In this document: piece after piece, positions 19,659-28,410 of the stretch
How the letters are laid out: each line of letters begins with the position of its first letter
How positions within the stretch are numbered: position 1 is the stretch's first letter
NCBI RefSeq assembly: GCF_014170375.1
Contig: NZ_LZZW01000012.1
Span: forward strand, 291,991 to 355,990
Origin: Variovorax sp. UMC13
Lineage (GTDB): Bacteria > Pseudomonadota > Gammaproteobacteria > Burkholderiales > Burkholderiaceae_C
Reading direction: 5' to 3'
DNA: 64,000 nucleotides
The notes under the pieces: model-generated
What the model was told of the DNA's origin: nothing
Seen by the model: only the letters and a program-made list of their open reading frames with translations
Database searches by the model: none
Program-made: the position numbers and the translations under genes

Positions 19659-22148
19659 ATGAGCCGCCAGCGCAGTTCCGCCTTCGCGTCCGGCGGCGGC
19701 GCCATGGGCGCACGGATGCGCGCCTTCGACTGGTCGGCCACGCCGCTCGGGCCCATCGCCGCCTGGCCGGCCGCGCTGCGGATCTCGGTCGACGGCATGC
19801 TGTCTTCGGACTTCCCGGCCTGCCTGTTCTGGGGTCCGGACCTGATCGCCATCTACAACGACGGCTACCGCAAGATCCTGGCCGACAAGCCCGACGCGCT
19901 GGGCCAGCCCTTCCGCGTGACCTGGCACGAGGTCTGGGACCAGCTGCGGCCCATCGCCGAGCGGGCGCTGCAGGGCGAGTCGACCTTTATCGAGGACTTC
20001 CCGGTCCGCATCGACCGCCGCGGCTTCCTCGAGGAGGCCTTCTTCACCTTCTGCTACAGCCCGCTGTACGACGAGCACGGCGAGGTGCTGGGCGTGCTCG
20101 ACACGGTGGTCGAGACCACCGGCAAGGTGCTGGCCGAGCGTGGCCTGCAACACGAGCGCGAGCGCCAGCAGGACCTGCTGCAGCAGATGCCCGGCTTCGT
20201 CGCCGTGCTGTCCGGCCCCGGCCATGTCTTCAGCTACGTGAACGACGCCTATGTGCAGATCGCGGGGCCGCGCGACTTCCTCGGCCGCACGGTGCGCGAG
20301 GTCTTCCCCGAGCTCGCGGGCCAGGGCATCTACGAACGGCTCGACGGCGTCTATGCGAGCGGCCAGCCGATGCACGCCCGGGCGCTGCCGCTGCGGCTCG
20401 ACGGCGACCCCGAGGCGCGCTACATCGACCTGCTCTACGAGCCGATCCGCGACGACGGCGGCCGCACGGTCGGCATCTTCGTGGGCGGCTACGACATCAC
20501 CGAGCATGTGCGCGCCAAGACCGACCTGGCGGCCAGCGAAACCCGGCTCAGGGAACTGGCGGCTTCGCTCGAGCAGCAGGTGGAGGAACGCACCCGCGCG
20601 CTGCAGGATTCGGAGGACTTCACGCGGCTCGCGCTGGGCGCCACCGGCGGCGTGGGCGTGTGGTCGTATCGCGTGGCCAGCGACACCTTCTTCTGCGACG
20701 CGGCGATCTCCGAGCTCTATGGGCTCGACCCCAAGGTCGCCGTCAAGGGCATCCCGCGCACCGCCTTCCTCGCCAACGTGCACCCCGACGACATGCCGCG
20801 GCTGCGCGAGACCATGGCGGGCGGCCTGCGCAACGAGGGCGCGCTCGAGCTCGAGTACCGCATCCGCCACCCCGACGGCTCGGTGCGCAGCGTGCTCTCG
20901 CGCGGCCACACCTACTTCGACGAGGCCGGCCAGGCCGTGCGCCGCACCGGCGTCGGCATCGACATGACCGGCCAGCGCCAGCTCGAGGAGCAGCTGCGCC
21001 AGTCGCAGAAGATGGAGGCGCTGGGCCTGCTCACCGGCGGCATCGCGCACGACTTCAACAACATGCTGCAGGGCATCGTGATGCCGTTGCAGCTGATGAA
21101 GAAGCGGCTCGAGCAGGGCCGCCACGAGGGGCTGGAGCGCTACATCGAGGCCGGCCTCGAGTCGGCGCGCCGCGCGGCCTCGATCACGCAGCGGCTGCTG
21201 GCCTTCTCCCGCCGCCAGCCGCTGGCCAACCGCAGCCTGGAGATCGCGACGGCGCTGCGCGGCCTGGAGGAGATCCTGCGCAACGCGGTGGGCGAGAACG
21301 TCGCGGTGGTGTTCGACGAGCAGGAAGGCACCTGGGACGTGCTGACCGACCCGCACCAGTTCGACAGCGCGCTGCTCAACCTGACGATCAATGCGCGCGA
21401 TGCCATGCCGGCCGGCGGCACGCTGTCGATCCAGGTGCGCAACGTCAGCCTGAGCGCCTCGGAGGCCAGCCGCATCCAGGGGCTGATGGCCGGCGACTAC
21501 GTGCGGGTCGCCGTCGCCGACACCGGCATCGGCATGTCGGCCGCGGTGATCGCGCAGGCCTTCGAGCCCTTCTTCACCACCAAGCCCATGGGCCAGGGCA
21601 CCGGGCTGGGGCTGTCGATGATCTACGGCTACACCCGGCAGTCCAAGGGCAGCATCACGATCGAGAGCGCCGAAGGCACGGGCACCACGGTGAGCCTGTT
21701 CCTGCCGCGCGCCCCGCTGGCGGCGGCGCCCGACAGCGCCGTCGCGCCGCCGGCGCCAGCCGCGGGCCCCGTGCGCCGCCGCATCCTGGTGGTCGAGGAC
21801 GACGCCGTGGTGCGCCAGAGCGCGGTCGAGCTGCTGCGCGACCAGGGCTACGAGGTGCTCGAAGCCGCCGACGGCACGGCCGGCATGGCCTGGCTGGAAC
21901 AGGCGCCCCACATCGACCTGTTGCTGTCGGACGTCGGCCTGCCCGGCCCCAACGGCCGCCAGCTCGCGGACTTCGCGCTCACGCGCCGGCCCGGCATCCG
22001 GGTGATCCTGATGACCGGCTATGCGGCGCACGTCGCCACCGACGCGGCCCTGCTGCAGGGCAACGTCGAGCTGATGACCAAGCCCTTCGACGCCGATGCG
22101 CTGCTGCACAGGGTGGGCCGCATGCTCGGCGCGCAAGACGGCGCGTAG
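19659..22148 (+). CDS. Hybrid sensor histidine kinase with PAS domains and receiver
   Basis: An 829-residue soluble hybrid kinase with no transmembrane segment. Order: three PAS-type domains (about 20-145, 165-290 and 325-440), HisKA with the phosphorylated His464 in GGIAHDFNNM, a HATPase domain with N box NLTINARDAM and G boxes ADTGIGM and GTGLGLS, then a REC domain with Asp758 in LLLSDVGLPG and the distal Lys in MTKPFD. The HDFNN-type H box is that of the HWE-neighbouring 4/EvgS-like kinases common in this order. A GTG four codons earlier (19647) is possible. A separate receiver gene follows. The signal is unknown; cytoplasmic sensing is inferred. Confidence 0.9.
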   Translation: MSRQRSSAFASGGGAMGARMRAFDWSATPLGPIAAWPAALRISVDGMLSSDFPACLFWGPDLIAIYNDGYRKILADKPDALGQPFRVTWHEVWDQLRPIAERALQGESTFIEDFPVRIDRRGFLEEAFFTFCYSPLYDEHGEVLGVLDTVVETTGKVLAERGLQHERERQQDLLQQMPGFVAVLSGPGHVFSYVNDAYVQIAGPRDFLGRTVREVFPELAGQGIYERLDGVYASGQPMHARALPLRLDGDPEARYIDLLYEPIRDDGGRTVGIFVGGYDITEHVRAKTDLAASETRLRELAASLEQQVEERTRALQDSEDFTRLALGATGGVGVWSYRVASDTFFCDAAISELYGLDPKVAVKGIPRTAFLANVHPDDMPRLRETMAGGLRNEGALELEYRIRHPDGSVRSVLSRGHTYFDEAGQAVRRTGVGIDMTGQRQLEEQLRQSQKMEALGLLTGGIAHDFNNMLQGIVMPLQLMKKRLEQGRHEGLERYIEAGLESARRAASITQRLLAFSRRQPLANRSLEIATALRGLEEILRNAVGENVAVVFDEQEGTWDVLTDPHQFDSALLNLTINARDAMPAGGTLSIQVRNVSLSASEASRIQGLMAGDYVRVAVADTGIGMSAAVIAQAFEPFFTTKPMGQGTGLGLSMIYGYTRQSKGSITIESAEGTGTTVSLFLPRAPLAAAPDSAVAPPAPAAGPVRRRILVVEDDAVVRQSAVELLRDQGYEVLEAADGTAGMAWLEQAPHIDLLLSDVGLPGPNGRQLADFALTRRPGIRVILMTGYAAHVATDAALLQGNVELMTKPFDADALLHRVGRMLGAQDGA

Positions 22149-22231
22149 GCTCTTTCCTGCGCCCGCTCATGCCCTGGGCTCACCCGGTTCAGGACCGGGC
22201 CGGGAAGAATCACGACAAAGGTCCTCCTCAC

Positions 22232-22627
22232 ATGCCCCTGCCCATATTCCTTGCCGAAGACGATGCCGGACTGCGCGACGCCCTGATCGCTGCCATGGAC
22301 GCGGTGTGCGACGCCGAAGTCGTCGCCACCGCCGAAACCGAAGCCGATGCCGTGCGCTGGCTCAATGCCCATCCGCGCGACTGGGGGCTGGCCGTGCTCG
22401 ACCTGTTCCTGCGTGACGGCACCGGCTTCGGCATCCTGCAGAAGCTCGCCGGCGAGGCCAAGGACCGGGTCATCGTGCTGACCAATTCCGCCACCCGCGA
22501 GAATCGCAGCCGCTGCCTGCAACTGGGCGCGCGCGCGGTCTACGACAAGACCACTGAGCTCGACCAGTTCCTCGATCACTGCCTACGGCACCACCGGCAG
22601 CAAGCCGCCGGTTCACGCGCCGTTTGA
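22232..22627 (+). CDS. Single-domain response regulator (receiver only)
   Basis: A 131-residue CheY-like receiver with the acidic pair D10/D11, phosphoacceptor D57 (VLDLFL), T84 and K106. There is no output domain. It lies 83 bases after the hybrid kinase and is the obvious phosphotransfer partner or sink, though how the signal reaches an output is not visible. The kinase's own receiver and this one could form a short relay. Confidence 0.88.
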   Translation: MPLPIFLAEDDAGLRDALIAAMDAVCDAEVVATAETEADAVRWLNAHPRDWGLAVLDLFLRDGTGFGILQKLAGEAKDRVIVLTNSATRENRSRCLQLGARAVYDKTTELDQFLDHCLRHHRQQAAGSRAV

Positions 22628-22735
22628 GTGCGCGGGGCCACGGGCCTTGCAGAATTCTTGGAGATCCTTGCACGATCCTCCGGCGACGCATCGGCGGGCG
22701 AGACAAGCGGGCGCGAGTTGCCTAAGCTTCGGTCC

Positions 22736-23701
22736 ATGCTGACCTCGACCCCCCACACCCTGCGCAACGACCCACCCGTCGACCGGCTGCGGGCGACCGT
22801 GATGCGGGCCGAGCTGGCCGCGATGATCGATCGCATCACCGGCACCGACGGCAGCCACGAGACGGCGATCCCGCGCCTGGGCCTGGTGCGCGCCACCCAG
22901 TCGCAGCACCCGGTCCACGGCATCTGCGAGCCCGCCTTCTGCGTGCTGGCCCAGGGCAGCAAGCGCGTGCTGCTCTGCGACGAGGTCTACATCTACGACA
23001 GCAGCCAGTACCTGGTGGCGGCCCAGAACCTGCCGGTGACCAGCCAGGTGATCGACGCCTCGCCGGAGGCGCCCTACCTGGGCCTGCGGCTCGGCTTCGA
23101 CGTCAAGGAGATCACCGCGCTGGCGCTCGACCTGGCCTTCGCCAAGGCCGCGCCGGCGCGCACCTCGCAGCGCGGCATCTTCACCGGCGAGCTGTCGCCC
23201 ACCTTGCTCGATCCGGTGCTGCGGCTGGTCAAGCTGCTGGACTCGCCCGAGGACATCGCGGCGCTCGCGCCGCTGATCACGCGCGAGATCCTGTACCGCG
23301 TGCTGCGCTCGGCCGACGGCTGGCGGCTCGCGCAGATGGCGGTGGTGGACAGCCACAGCCAGCGCATCGCGCAGGTCATCAGCCTGCTGTCGCAGCGCTT
23401 CCAGGCGCCGTTGCGGATCGAGGACCTGGCTGACCAGGTGCACATGAGCGTGTCCTCGCTGCACCAGCACTTCAAGGCCGTGACCGCGATGAGCCCGCTG
23501 CAGTTCCAGAAGCAGCTGCGACTACAGGAAGCCCGGCGCATCATGATCGGCGAGCACCTCGACGCCGCCACCGCGGGGCACCGCGTGGGCTACGAGAGCC
23601 AGTCGCAGTTCAACCGCGAGTACAGCCGCTTCTTCGGCTCGCCGCCCGCGCGCGACATCAAGCGCCTGCGCGAACTCCAGCTGGGGCGCCCGGACAGCTG
23701 A
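22736..23701 (+). CDS. AraC-family transcriptional regulator with AraC_N domain
   Basis: A 321-residue regulator. The N-terminal cupin-like AraC_N domain (PVHGICEPAFCVLAQGSKRV, then YLVAAQNLPVTSQV) is typical of regulators that control neighbouring oxidoreductases. The C-terminal helix-turn-helix pair includes RIEDLADQVHMSVSSLHQHF and AGHRVGYESQSQFNREYSRFFG. MLTSTPHTL was chosen as the start; an in-frame extension upstream is not family-like. A TAAGCT 13 bases upstream could be a -10, implying a very short leader. No target gene is evident. Confidence 0.88.
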   Translation: MLTSTPHTLRNDPPVDRLRATVMRAELAAMIDRITGTDGSHETAIPRLGLVRATQSQHPVHGICEPAFCVLAQGSKRVLLCDEVYIYDSSQYLVAAQNLPVTSQVIDASPEAPYLGLRLGFDVKEITALALDLAFAKAAPARTSQRGIFTGELSPTLLDPVLRLVKLLDSPEDIAALAPLITREILYRVLRSADGWRLAQMAVVDSHSQRIAQVISLLSQRFQAPLRIEDLADQVHMSVSSLHQHFKAVTAMSPLQFQKQLRLQEARRIMIGEHLDAATAGHRVGYESQSQFNREYSRFFGSPPARDIKRLRELQLGRPDS

Positions 23702-23860
23702 CGGGCGTCGGCCCGCTTCATCCCGCATACCCGCCACACACGCCGCACCCGCAAGGGCGGCGGCCGCATTTCCGAGAAAAAAGCACTGTCGGTGCCGCCC
23801 AGCGGCGCACCGCGGTCGCATCCGTTCCTTCGCTGGGCAGCCAACACCCTAGGGGTACCC

Positions 23861-24289
23861 ATGAAAATCCATCTGACACTGAACCATGGCACGGTGATTT
23901 CCGCCACGCTGGCGGACCACAGGACGGCCGAGGATTTCGTGGCCATGCTGCCGCTGACCCTCACGCTGCACGACCTGTTCCGGCGCGAGAAATTCGGCCC
24001 GCTGCCCGGCCCCGTCTCGGGCCGCGGCACGCGCGAGCAGGCCTATGCGGTCGGCGACATCGTGTGCTGGACGGCCGGGCCGGACCTGGCGATCCTGCAC
24101 CGCCAGGACGGCCAGCCCCTGCGCGGCGGCTTCGAGCTGCTGGGCCGGCTCGACGCCGGCGCCGAACTGTTCGCCGTGCCCGGGCCGATCGACGTGACCA
24201 TCACGCTGGCCGCGCCCGCGCATGCCGGCCTCACGACGGCAGGATGTCCGGCACCAGCTGGCGCTGAAGGCGCGCGCGCCACCACTTGA
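23861..24289 (+). CDS. Cyclophilin-like fold protein
   Basis: A 142-residue protein of the bacterial cyclophilin-like fold family (DUF369/Cyclophil_like). It shows LADHRTAEDFVAMLPLTLTL, the domain's N-terminal helix, and YAVGDIVCWTAGPDLAILH, its signature strand. The beta-barrel resembles cyclophilins, but prolyl isomerase activity is not established for this family. Its last 59 bases overlap the 3' end of the convergent LysR gene. Confidence 0.8.
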   Translation: MKIHLTLNHGTVISATLADHRTAEDFVAMLPLTLTLHDLFRREKFGPLPGPVSGRGTREQAYAVGDIVCWTAGPDLAILHRQDGQPLRGGFELLGRLDAGAELFAVPGPIDVTITLAAPAHAGLTTAGCPAPAGAEGARATT

Positions 24290-25133
24290 GCGCCTCGCCC
24301 ATGGCGGTGGGCTTCCAGGCCAGCCAGAAGGTCTCGTCGGGCCGCGATTCCTCGCAGGCCAGCTCGACCAGCGTGCCGCGCGCCAGCGCGTCCCTCACGC
24401 AGTCGCGCGGCAGGAAGCCGTGGCCCAGCCCGTCGATCTGGCAGGTGATCTTGGCCGCCATCGACGGCACCGTGATGCGCCGCTGCCCGGCCAGCAGGCC
24501 GATGGTGCGATCGGACAGGGTGCGCGCGCCGTCGCCCACCACCACCGCCGTGTGCTGCAGCAGGTCGGAGCGCGTGAGCGGGCGCCGCAGCATGGCCAGC
24601 GGGTGCGTGGGCGCCACGCAGAACACGAAGGCCAGGCTGCCCACGGCCACCGCCTTGTAGCCGCCGCCCGCGGGCCCGTCGCCGGCCGCCACGATGATGT
24701 CGGCGCGGCCGTCGCGCAGCGCCTCCCAGGTGCCGGTCATGGTCTCGCAGGCGATGCGCAGCCGGGTGCCGCAGTTCAGGTCCTCGAAGGCGCAGATGTC
24801 GGGGTTGAAGGCGCTGGTGGGGATCAACGAGTCGTGCACCAGCCGCAGCTCCGACTCGAAGCCGGTGGCGATCTGGCGCATGCGCGATTCGAGCTCGCCC
24901 GCGGCCGCGAGCAGCCAGCGCCCTTCCTTGAGCATCTCCTGCCCGGCCGGCGTGAGCGTGACGCGCGGCCCCTGGCGCGTGAACAGCGCCAGGCCCAGCT
25001 GCTCCTCCAGCTTGCCGATCGCATAGGAGATGGTCGAGGGCACCTTGTGCAGCCGCTCCGACGCGGCGGCGAAGGAACCGTGGCGCGCGATCGCGTCGAC
25101 CAGCTCGATCGCCTCGAGGCTGATCTTCAGCAT
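24231..25133 (-). CDS. LysR-family transcriptional regulator, divergent from pirin
   Basis: A 300-residue LysR protein. The helix-turn-helix covers AIARHGSFAAASERLHKVPS and LGLALFTRQGPRVTLTPAG; the effector-binding domain follows. It is transcribed divergently from a pirin gene, an arrangement frequent in betaproteobacteria, with a LysR-type palindrome between them. Regulation of pirin plus the GNAT gene is inferred from position. Confidence 0.9.
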   Translation of the reverse strand: MLKISLEAIELVDAIARHGSFAAASERLHKVPSTISYAIGKLEEQLGLALFTRQGPRVTLTPAGQEMLKEGRWLLAAAGELESRMRQIATGFESELRLVHDSLIPTSAFNPDICAFEDLNCGTRLRIACETMTGTWEALRDGRADIIVAAGDGPAGGGYKAVAVGSLAFVFCVAPTHPLAMLRRPLTRSDLLQHTAVVVGDGARTLSDRTIGLLAGQRRITVPSMAAKITCQIDGLGHGFLPRDCVRDALARGTLVELACEESRPDETFWLAWKPTAMGEALKWWRARLQRQLVPDILPS

Positions 25134-25154
25134 GGGCCTGCCTCTTTTCTGATC

Positions 25155-25169
25155 ATCGAAATATTCGAT
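25155..25169. promoter_or_regulatory. LysR-type operator candidate in the LysR/pirin intergenic region
   Basis: ATCGAA-ATA-TTCGAT is a perfect 15-bp inverted repeat that fits the LysR T-N11-A rule (T at 25156, A at 25168). It is 22 bases from the LysR start and about 160 bases from pirin, in an AT-rich stretch, so autoregulation plus activation of pirin is plausible. Confidence 0.6.
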
Positions 25170-25329
25170 TGTTCTCGCATAAAACCTTCAGCATCGGCAG
25201 GGTCCTGGCGTTCGATACTTCTTCCACACCAAGAGATCTTCCTCTGTGAGTCGCCCGGAAAGGATGAACAAACCACCGCGGAAGTTCTCGTGAATTTTAT
25301 CGACAGTCTCAACGAAAAAGGACCGCATC

Positions 25330-26052
25330 ATGCTCGAACTTCGCAAGGCCGATCACCGCGGCGTCGCCAACCACGGCTGGCTCCGCTCGCGCCATACCTT
25401 CTCCTTCGGCCACTACCACGACGCCCGGCAGCAGGGCTTCTCCGACCTGCTGGTGATCAACGACGACCGCGTCGATCCGGCCCAGGGCTTCGGCACCCAT
25501 CCGCACCGCGACATGGAGATCTTTTCCTATGTGCTCGAGGGCGCGCTGGCGCACCAGGACTCGATGGGCACGGGCTCGGTCATCCGCCCGGGCGACGTGC
25601 AAATGATGAGCGCCGGCACCGGCGTGCGCCACAGCGAGTTCAACCACTCGAAGACCGACGGCGTGCACTTCCTGCAGATCTGGATCGTGCCCTCGCTGAA
25701 GGGCGCGGCGCCGCGCTACCAGCAGGTGCATTTCAGCGAGGCCGAGAAGCGCGGCCGGCTGCGGCTGATCGCCTCGCCCGAGGGCGACGGCGGCTCGCTG
25801 GGCGTGCACCAGGACATGCGCATGTACGCCGGCCTGTTCGACGGCGCCGGTGAAAGCGCCACGCTGGAACTGCCCGCCGACCGCTACGCTTACGTGCATG
25901 TGGCACGCGGCAGCGTGGAAGTGAATGGCGAGCGGCTCGGCGAAGGCGACGGCGCGCGCATCCGCGGCGAAAAGCAGTTGCGCTTCGCCAAGGGCGAGCA
26001 GGCCGAGGTGCTGGTGTTCGATCTGCGGCCGCACGAGCTGCCGTCGATGTGA
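25330..26052 (+). CDS. Pirin family protein (YhhW-like, quercetin 2,3-dioxygenase type)
   Basis: A 240-residue bicupin pirin. The metal ligands H57, H59, H101 and E103 occur in THPHRDMEI and VRHSEFNH, as in E. coli YhhW, which has quercetinase activity in vitro. The physiological substrate is unknown; a role in handling flavonoids or oxidative stress is inference. It is followed after 26 bases by a GNAT gene, probably in one operon. Confidence 0.92.
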   Translation: MLELRKADHRGVANHGWLRSRHTFSFGHYHDARQQGFSDLLVINDDRVDPAQGFGTHPHRDMEIFSYVLEGALAHQDSMGTGSVIRPGDVQMMSAGTGVRHSEFNHSKTDGVHFLQIWIVPSLKGAAPRYQQVHFSEAEKRGRLRLIASPEGDGGSLGVHQDMRMYAGLFDGAGESATLELPADRYAYVHVARGSVEVNGERLGEGDGARIRGEKQLRFAKGEQAEVLVFDLRPHELPSM

Positions 26053-26078
26053 GCATGGATCAAACCAGGAAACGCAGC

Positions 26079-26399
26079 ATGCAAGACCCGCAAGCCCAAC
26101 CCGCGATCGTCAAGGACCGCCCCGAGAAGAGCCGCTTCGAGATCGCGCTCGACGGCCACCGCGCAGTGGCCATCTACGAACGCGCGCCCGGTGTCATCAC
26201 CTTCGTCCACACGCTGGTGCCCGACGAACTGCAGGGCCGCGGGCTGGCCCGGCAACTGGTGCTGGCCGGGCTGGCTTCGGCGCGCGAACGCGGGCTGGCG
26301 GTGATCCCGCGCTGCCCGGTGTTCGCGGCCTACATGCGCAAGCACGCCGAGACCCACGACCTGCTCGCGCCCGAGGGGCGTGCGCTGCTCGGGCTCTGA
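26079..26399 (+). CDS. GNAT-fold N-acetyltransferase, YjdJ-type
   Basis: A 106-residue compact GNAT protein of the YjdJ/acetyltransf_CG group. It shows FVHTLVPDELQGRGLARQLV, containing the acetyl-CoA pyrophosphate loop QGRGLA, and IPRCPVFAAYMRKH, the family C-terminus. The ATG at 26079 has AGGA eight bases upstream; ATG at 26055 is also in frame. The stop is directly adjacent to the stop of the convergent MFS gene. The acceptor substrate is unknown. Confidence 0.85.
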   Translation: MQDPQAQPAIVKDRPEKSRFEIALDGHRAVAIYERAPGVITFVHTLVPDELQGRGLARQLVLAGLASARERGLAVIPRCPVFAAYMRKHAETHDLLAPEGRALLGL

Positions 26400-28016
26400 T
26401 CAGCCCGGCGCGGCGGCCCGCGCATGCTTCATGTCCAGCGCCAGGAAGTGGTGCACCACCGGCTGGCCCGGCCCGATGTGGAAGCGGATCGCCTCGTTCT
26501 GCAGGTCGGCATCGGCATGCGAGACGCGGTGGTGCTGGCGCAGGTGCTCGGCCCAGGACTCGACCAGGAACCACTCCATGAGCCGCTCGGGCTCGCTGGT
26601 GTGCTCGGTCAGGCCCCAGGCGTAGGCACCGTCGCGCCGGCGCTCGAGCGACACCCGCTCCATCGCCTGCACGAAGGCCGGCTGGTCTTGCTTGCGGATG
26701 CGGTACTCGACCTGCACCATGACCGGGCCGCGGTCGTGCGCCACGGGCGCGGTCAGCAGCGGCTCGGGCCAGTGGTTCGAGGCCTGCAGGTCGGCCTCGC
26801 CGGTGGGCAGCTTGACGCGGTGGAACACCAAGGCCACGAGCGCCAGGCCCGCGGCGCCGACCACCAGCGTGACCGGCACGCCGACCTGCTGCGCGACCAG
26901 GCCCCAGCCCAGGCTGCCGCCGGCCATCGCGCCGTTGAAGACCGTGAGGTAGATCGCCAGCCCGCGCCCGTGCACCCAGTTGGGCAGCACCGCCTGCGCC
27001 ACGCCGTTGAGCGTGGTGAGCGCGATGATCCAGCCCACACCCAGCAGCAGCATCAGCAGCACCGCCACCCACTGCGGCGGCGCCAGGGCCAGCGCCACCA
27101 TCACCACGGCCGAGATCAGCGAGGCCGCGAGCACAAGCCCGTCGGCATCGAGCTTCTCGCGCAGGCGCGGCAGCAGCACCGCGCCCAGGATCGCGCCCGC
27201 GCCCACCGCCCCCAGCATCACGCCGTAGAAGCCGGCCGTGCCGCCGAGCATCTTGCGCGCCACCAGCGGCAGCAGCGCCCAGACTGCGCTGGCGAACAGG
27301 AAGAACACCGCCGCGCGCAGCAGCACCACGTGCAGCTCCCGGCTGGCGCGCGCATAGCGCAGGCCGGCGCGGAAGGCGCCGAAGAACTGCTCCGACAGGC
27401 CCGTGTCGACGGCGGCCGGCCGCTTCCACCACAGCAGGGCCGCGATCACGAACACATAGCTCAGCACGTCGGCCCCATAGGCCGTGGCCGCGCCGAAGCT
27501 CGCGAGCAGCAGGCCGCCCACGGCCGGGCCGATGGCGCGCGCGATGTTGATGCCCAGCGAGTTGAGCGCCACCGCGTTCTTCAGGTCGGCGCGCGGCACC
27601 AGCTCGGGCACGATCGATTGCCAGGTCGGCCCCATCAATGCGGCGCCGATGCCGCCCACGAAGGTCAGCGCGACCAGGTACTCGACCGTGAGCGCGTTGC
27701 TGCGCGACAGCAGCAGCAGCGTGGCGCTGACGCAGGCCAGCATGACCTGGATGAAGATCAGGAAGCGCCGCCGGTCAAGGATGTCCGACAGCACGCCTGC
27801 CGGGATGGCCAACAGGAAGATCGGCAGCGTGGCCGCGGTCTGGATCAGCGCCACGGCCGCCGGGCTGGCCGAGAGCTCGGTGACCATCCACGAACTGGCG
27901 ACGTCGCGCATGAAGCTGCCCACGTTGCCCAGTACCGTCGCGGCCCAGAGCACCGCGAACACGGGCTGGCGCAGCGGCGCGAAGCTGCCCTGCGCCTTGG
28001 TGGCTTCAGTGTTCAT
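26400..28016 (-). CDS. MFS transporter (EntS-like) with C-terminal ABM-like domain
   Basis: A 538-residue protein. Residues 1 to about 415 form an MFS_3/EntS-type transporter with motifs such as GVLSDILDRRRFL (motif A) and NSLGINIARAIGPAVGG. Residues about 425-538 are hydrophilic and begin VMVQVEYRIRKQDQPAFVQAM, followed by YAWGLTEH and VESWAEHLRQHHR, resembling ferredoxin-like ABM (antibiotic biosynthesis monooxygenase) domains. The fusion is seen in some annotated MFS proteins; the role of the soluble domain is unknown. It overlaps DoxX by 11 bases at its start and is last in the XapX-amidohydrolase-DoxX-MFS run. Confidence 0.87.
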   Translation of the reverse strand: MNTEATKAQGSFAPLRQPVFAVLWAATVLGNVGSFMRDVASSWMVTELSASPAAVALIQTAATLPIFLLAIPAGVLSDILDRRRFLIFIQVMLACVSATLLLLSRSNALTVEYLVALTFVGGIGAALMGPTWQSIVPELVPRADLKNAVALNSLGINIARAIGPAVGGLLLASFGAATAYGADVLSYVFVIAALLWWKRPAAVDTGLSEQFFGAFRAGLRYARASRELHVVLLRAAVFFLFASAVWALLPLVARKMLGGTAGFYGVMLGAVGAGAILGAVLLPRLREKLDADGLVLAASLISAVVMVALALAPPQWVAVLLMLLLGVGWIIALTTLNGVAQAVLPNWVHGRGLAIYLTVFNGAMAGGSLGWGLVAQQVGVPVTLVVGAAGLALVALVFHRVKLPTGEADLQASNHWPEPLLTAPVAHDRGPVMVQVEYRIRKQDQPAFVQAMERVSLERRRDGAYAWGLTEHTSEPERLMEWFLVESWAEHLRQHHRVSHADADLQNEAIRFHIGPGQPVVHHFLALDMKHARAAAPG

Positions 28017-28410
28017 CGCGCGCCTTCAGGTCGTGCCAGGCCACCAGCAGGAAGGCGCCCACCAGGCCCCAGTGCTCGAAGAAGGCGTTGGCCGCCATGA
28101 AGCGCTCGGGCGTCGCCACGGCGATCTCCCAGAAGCGGTTGGCCACGAAGGTCGCCATCAGCGTGAAGCTCGCCAGGCCCAGCGCGCCGAGCCATCGATG
28201 GAAGCCCGCGAGGATCATCAGGGCCGCACCCAGCTCGAACACGATGACCGCCACCGCCATCGGCCCGGCGGGCGACAGGCCGAAGTGATTCATCTCGGCG
28301 AGGGCCGAAGGGAAGTCGGTGGCCTTGTTGAAGCCGCCCTGCAGGTAGGCGGCGCAGAGGAAGAGCAGTGCGAGCCAGTGCACCGCGCGCGTGGTGAAGA
28401 GGCGGCGCAT
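28006..28410 (-). CDS. DoxX family membrane protein
   Basis: A 134-residue protein with four predicted TM segments, of the DoxX family of small inner-membrane redox-associated proteins. It shows LFLCAAYLQGGFNKATDFP, FELGAALMILAGFHRWLGA and a C-terminal helix. Its ATG overlaps the preceding amidohydrolase stop as TGATG, indicating translational coupling, so a longer in-frame start at 28485 inside the amidohydrolase is unlikely. Confidence 0.82.
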   Translation of the reverse strand: MRRLFTTRAVHWLALLFLCAAYLQGGFNKATDFPSALAEMNHFGLSPAGPMAVAVIVFELGAALMILAGFHRWLGALGLASFTLMATFVANRFWEIAVATPERFMAANAFFEHWGLVGAFLLVAWHDLKARDEH

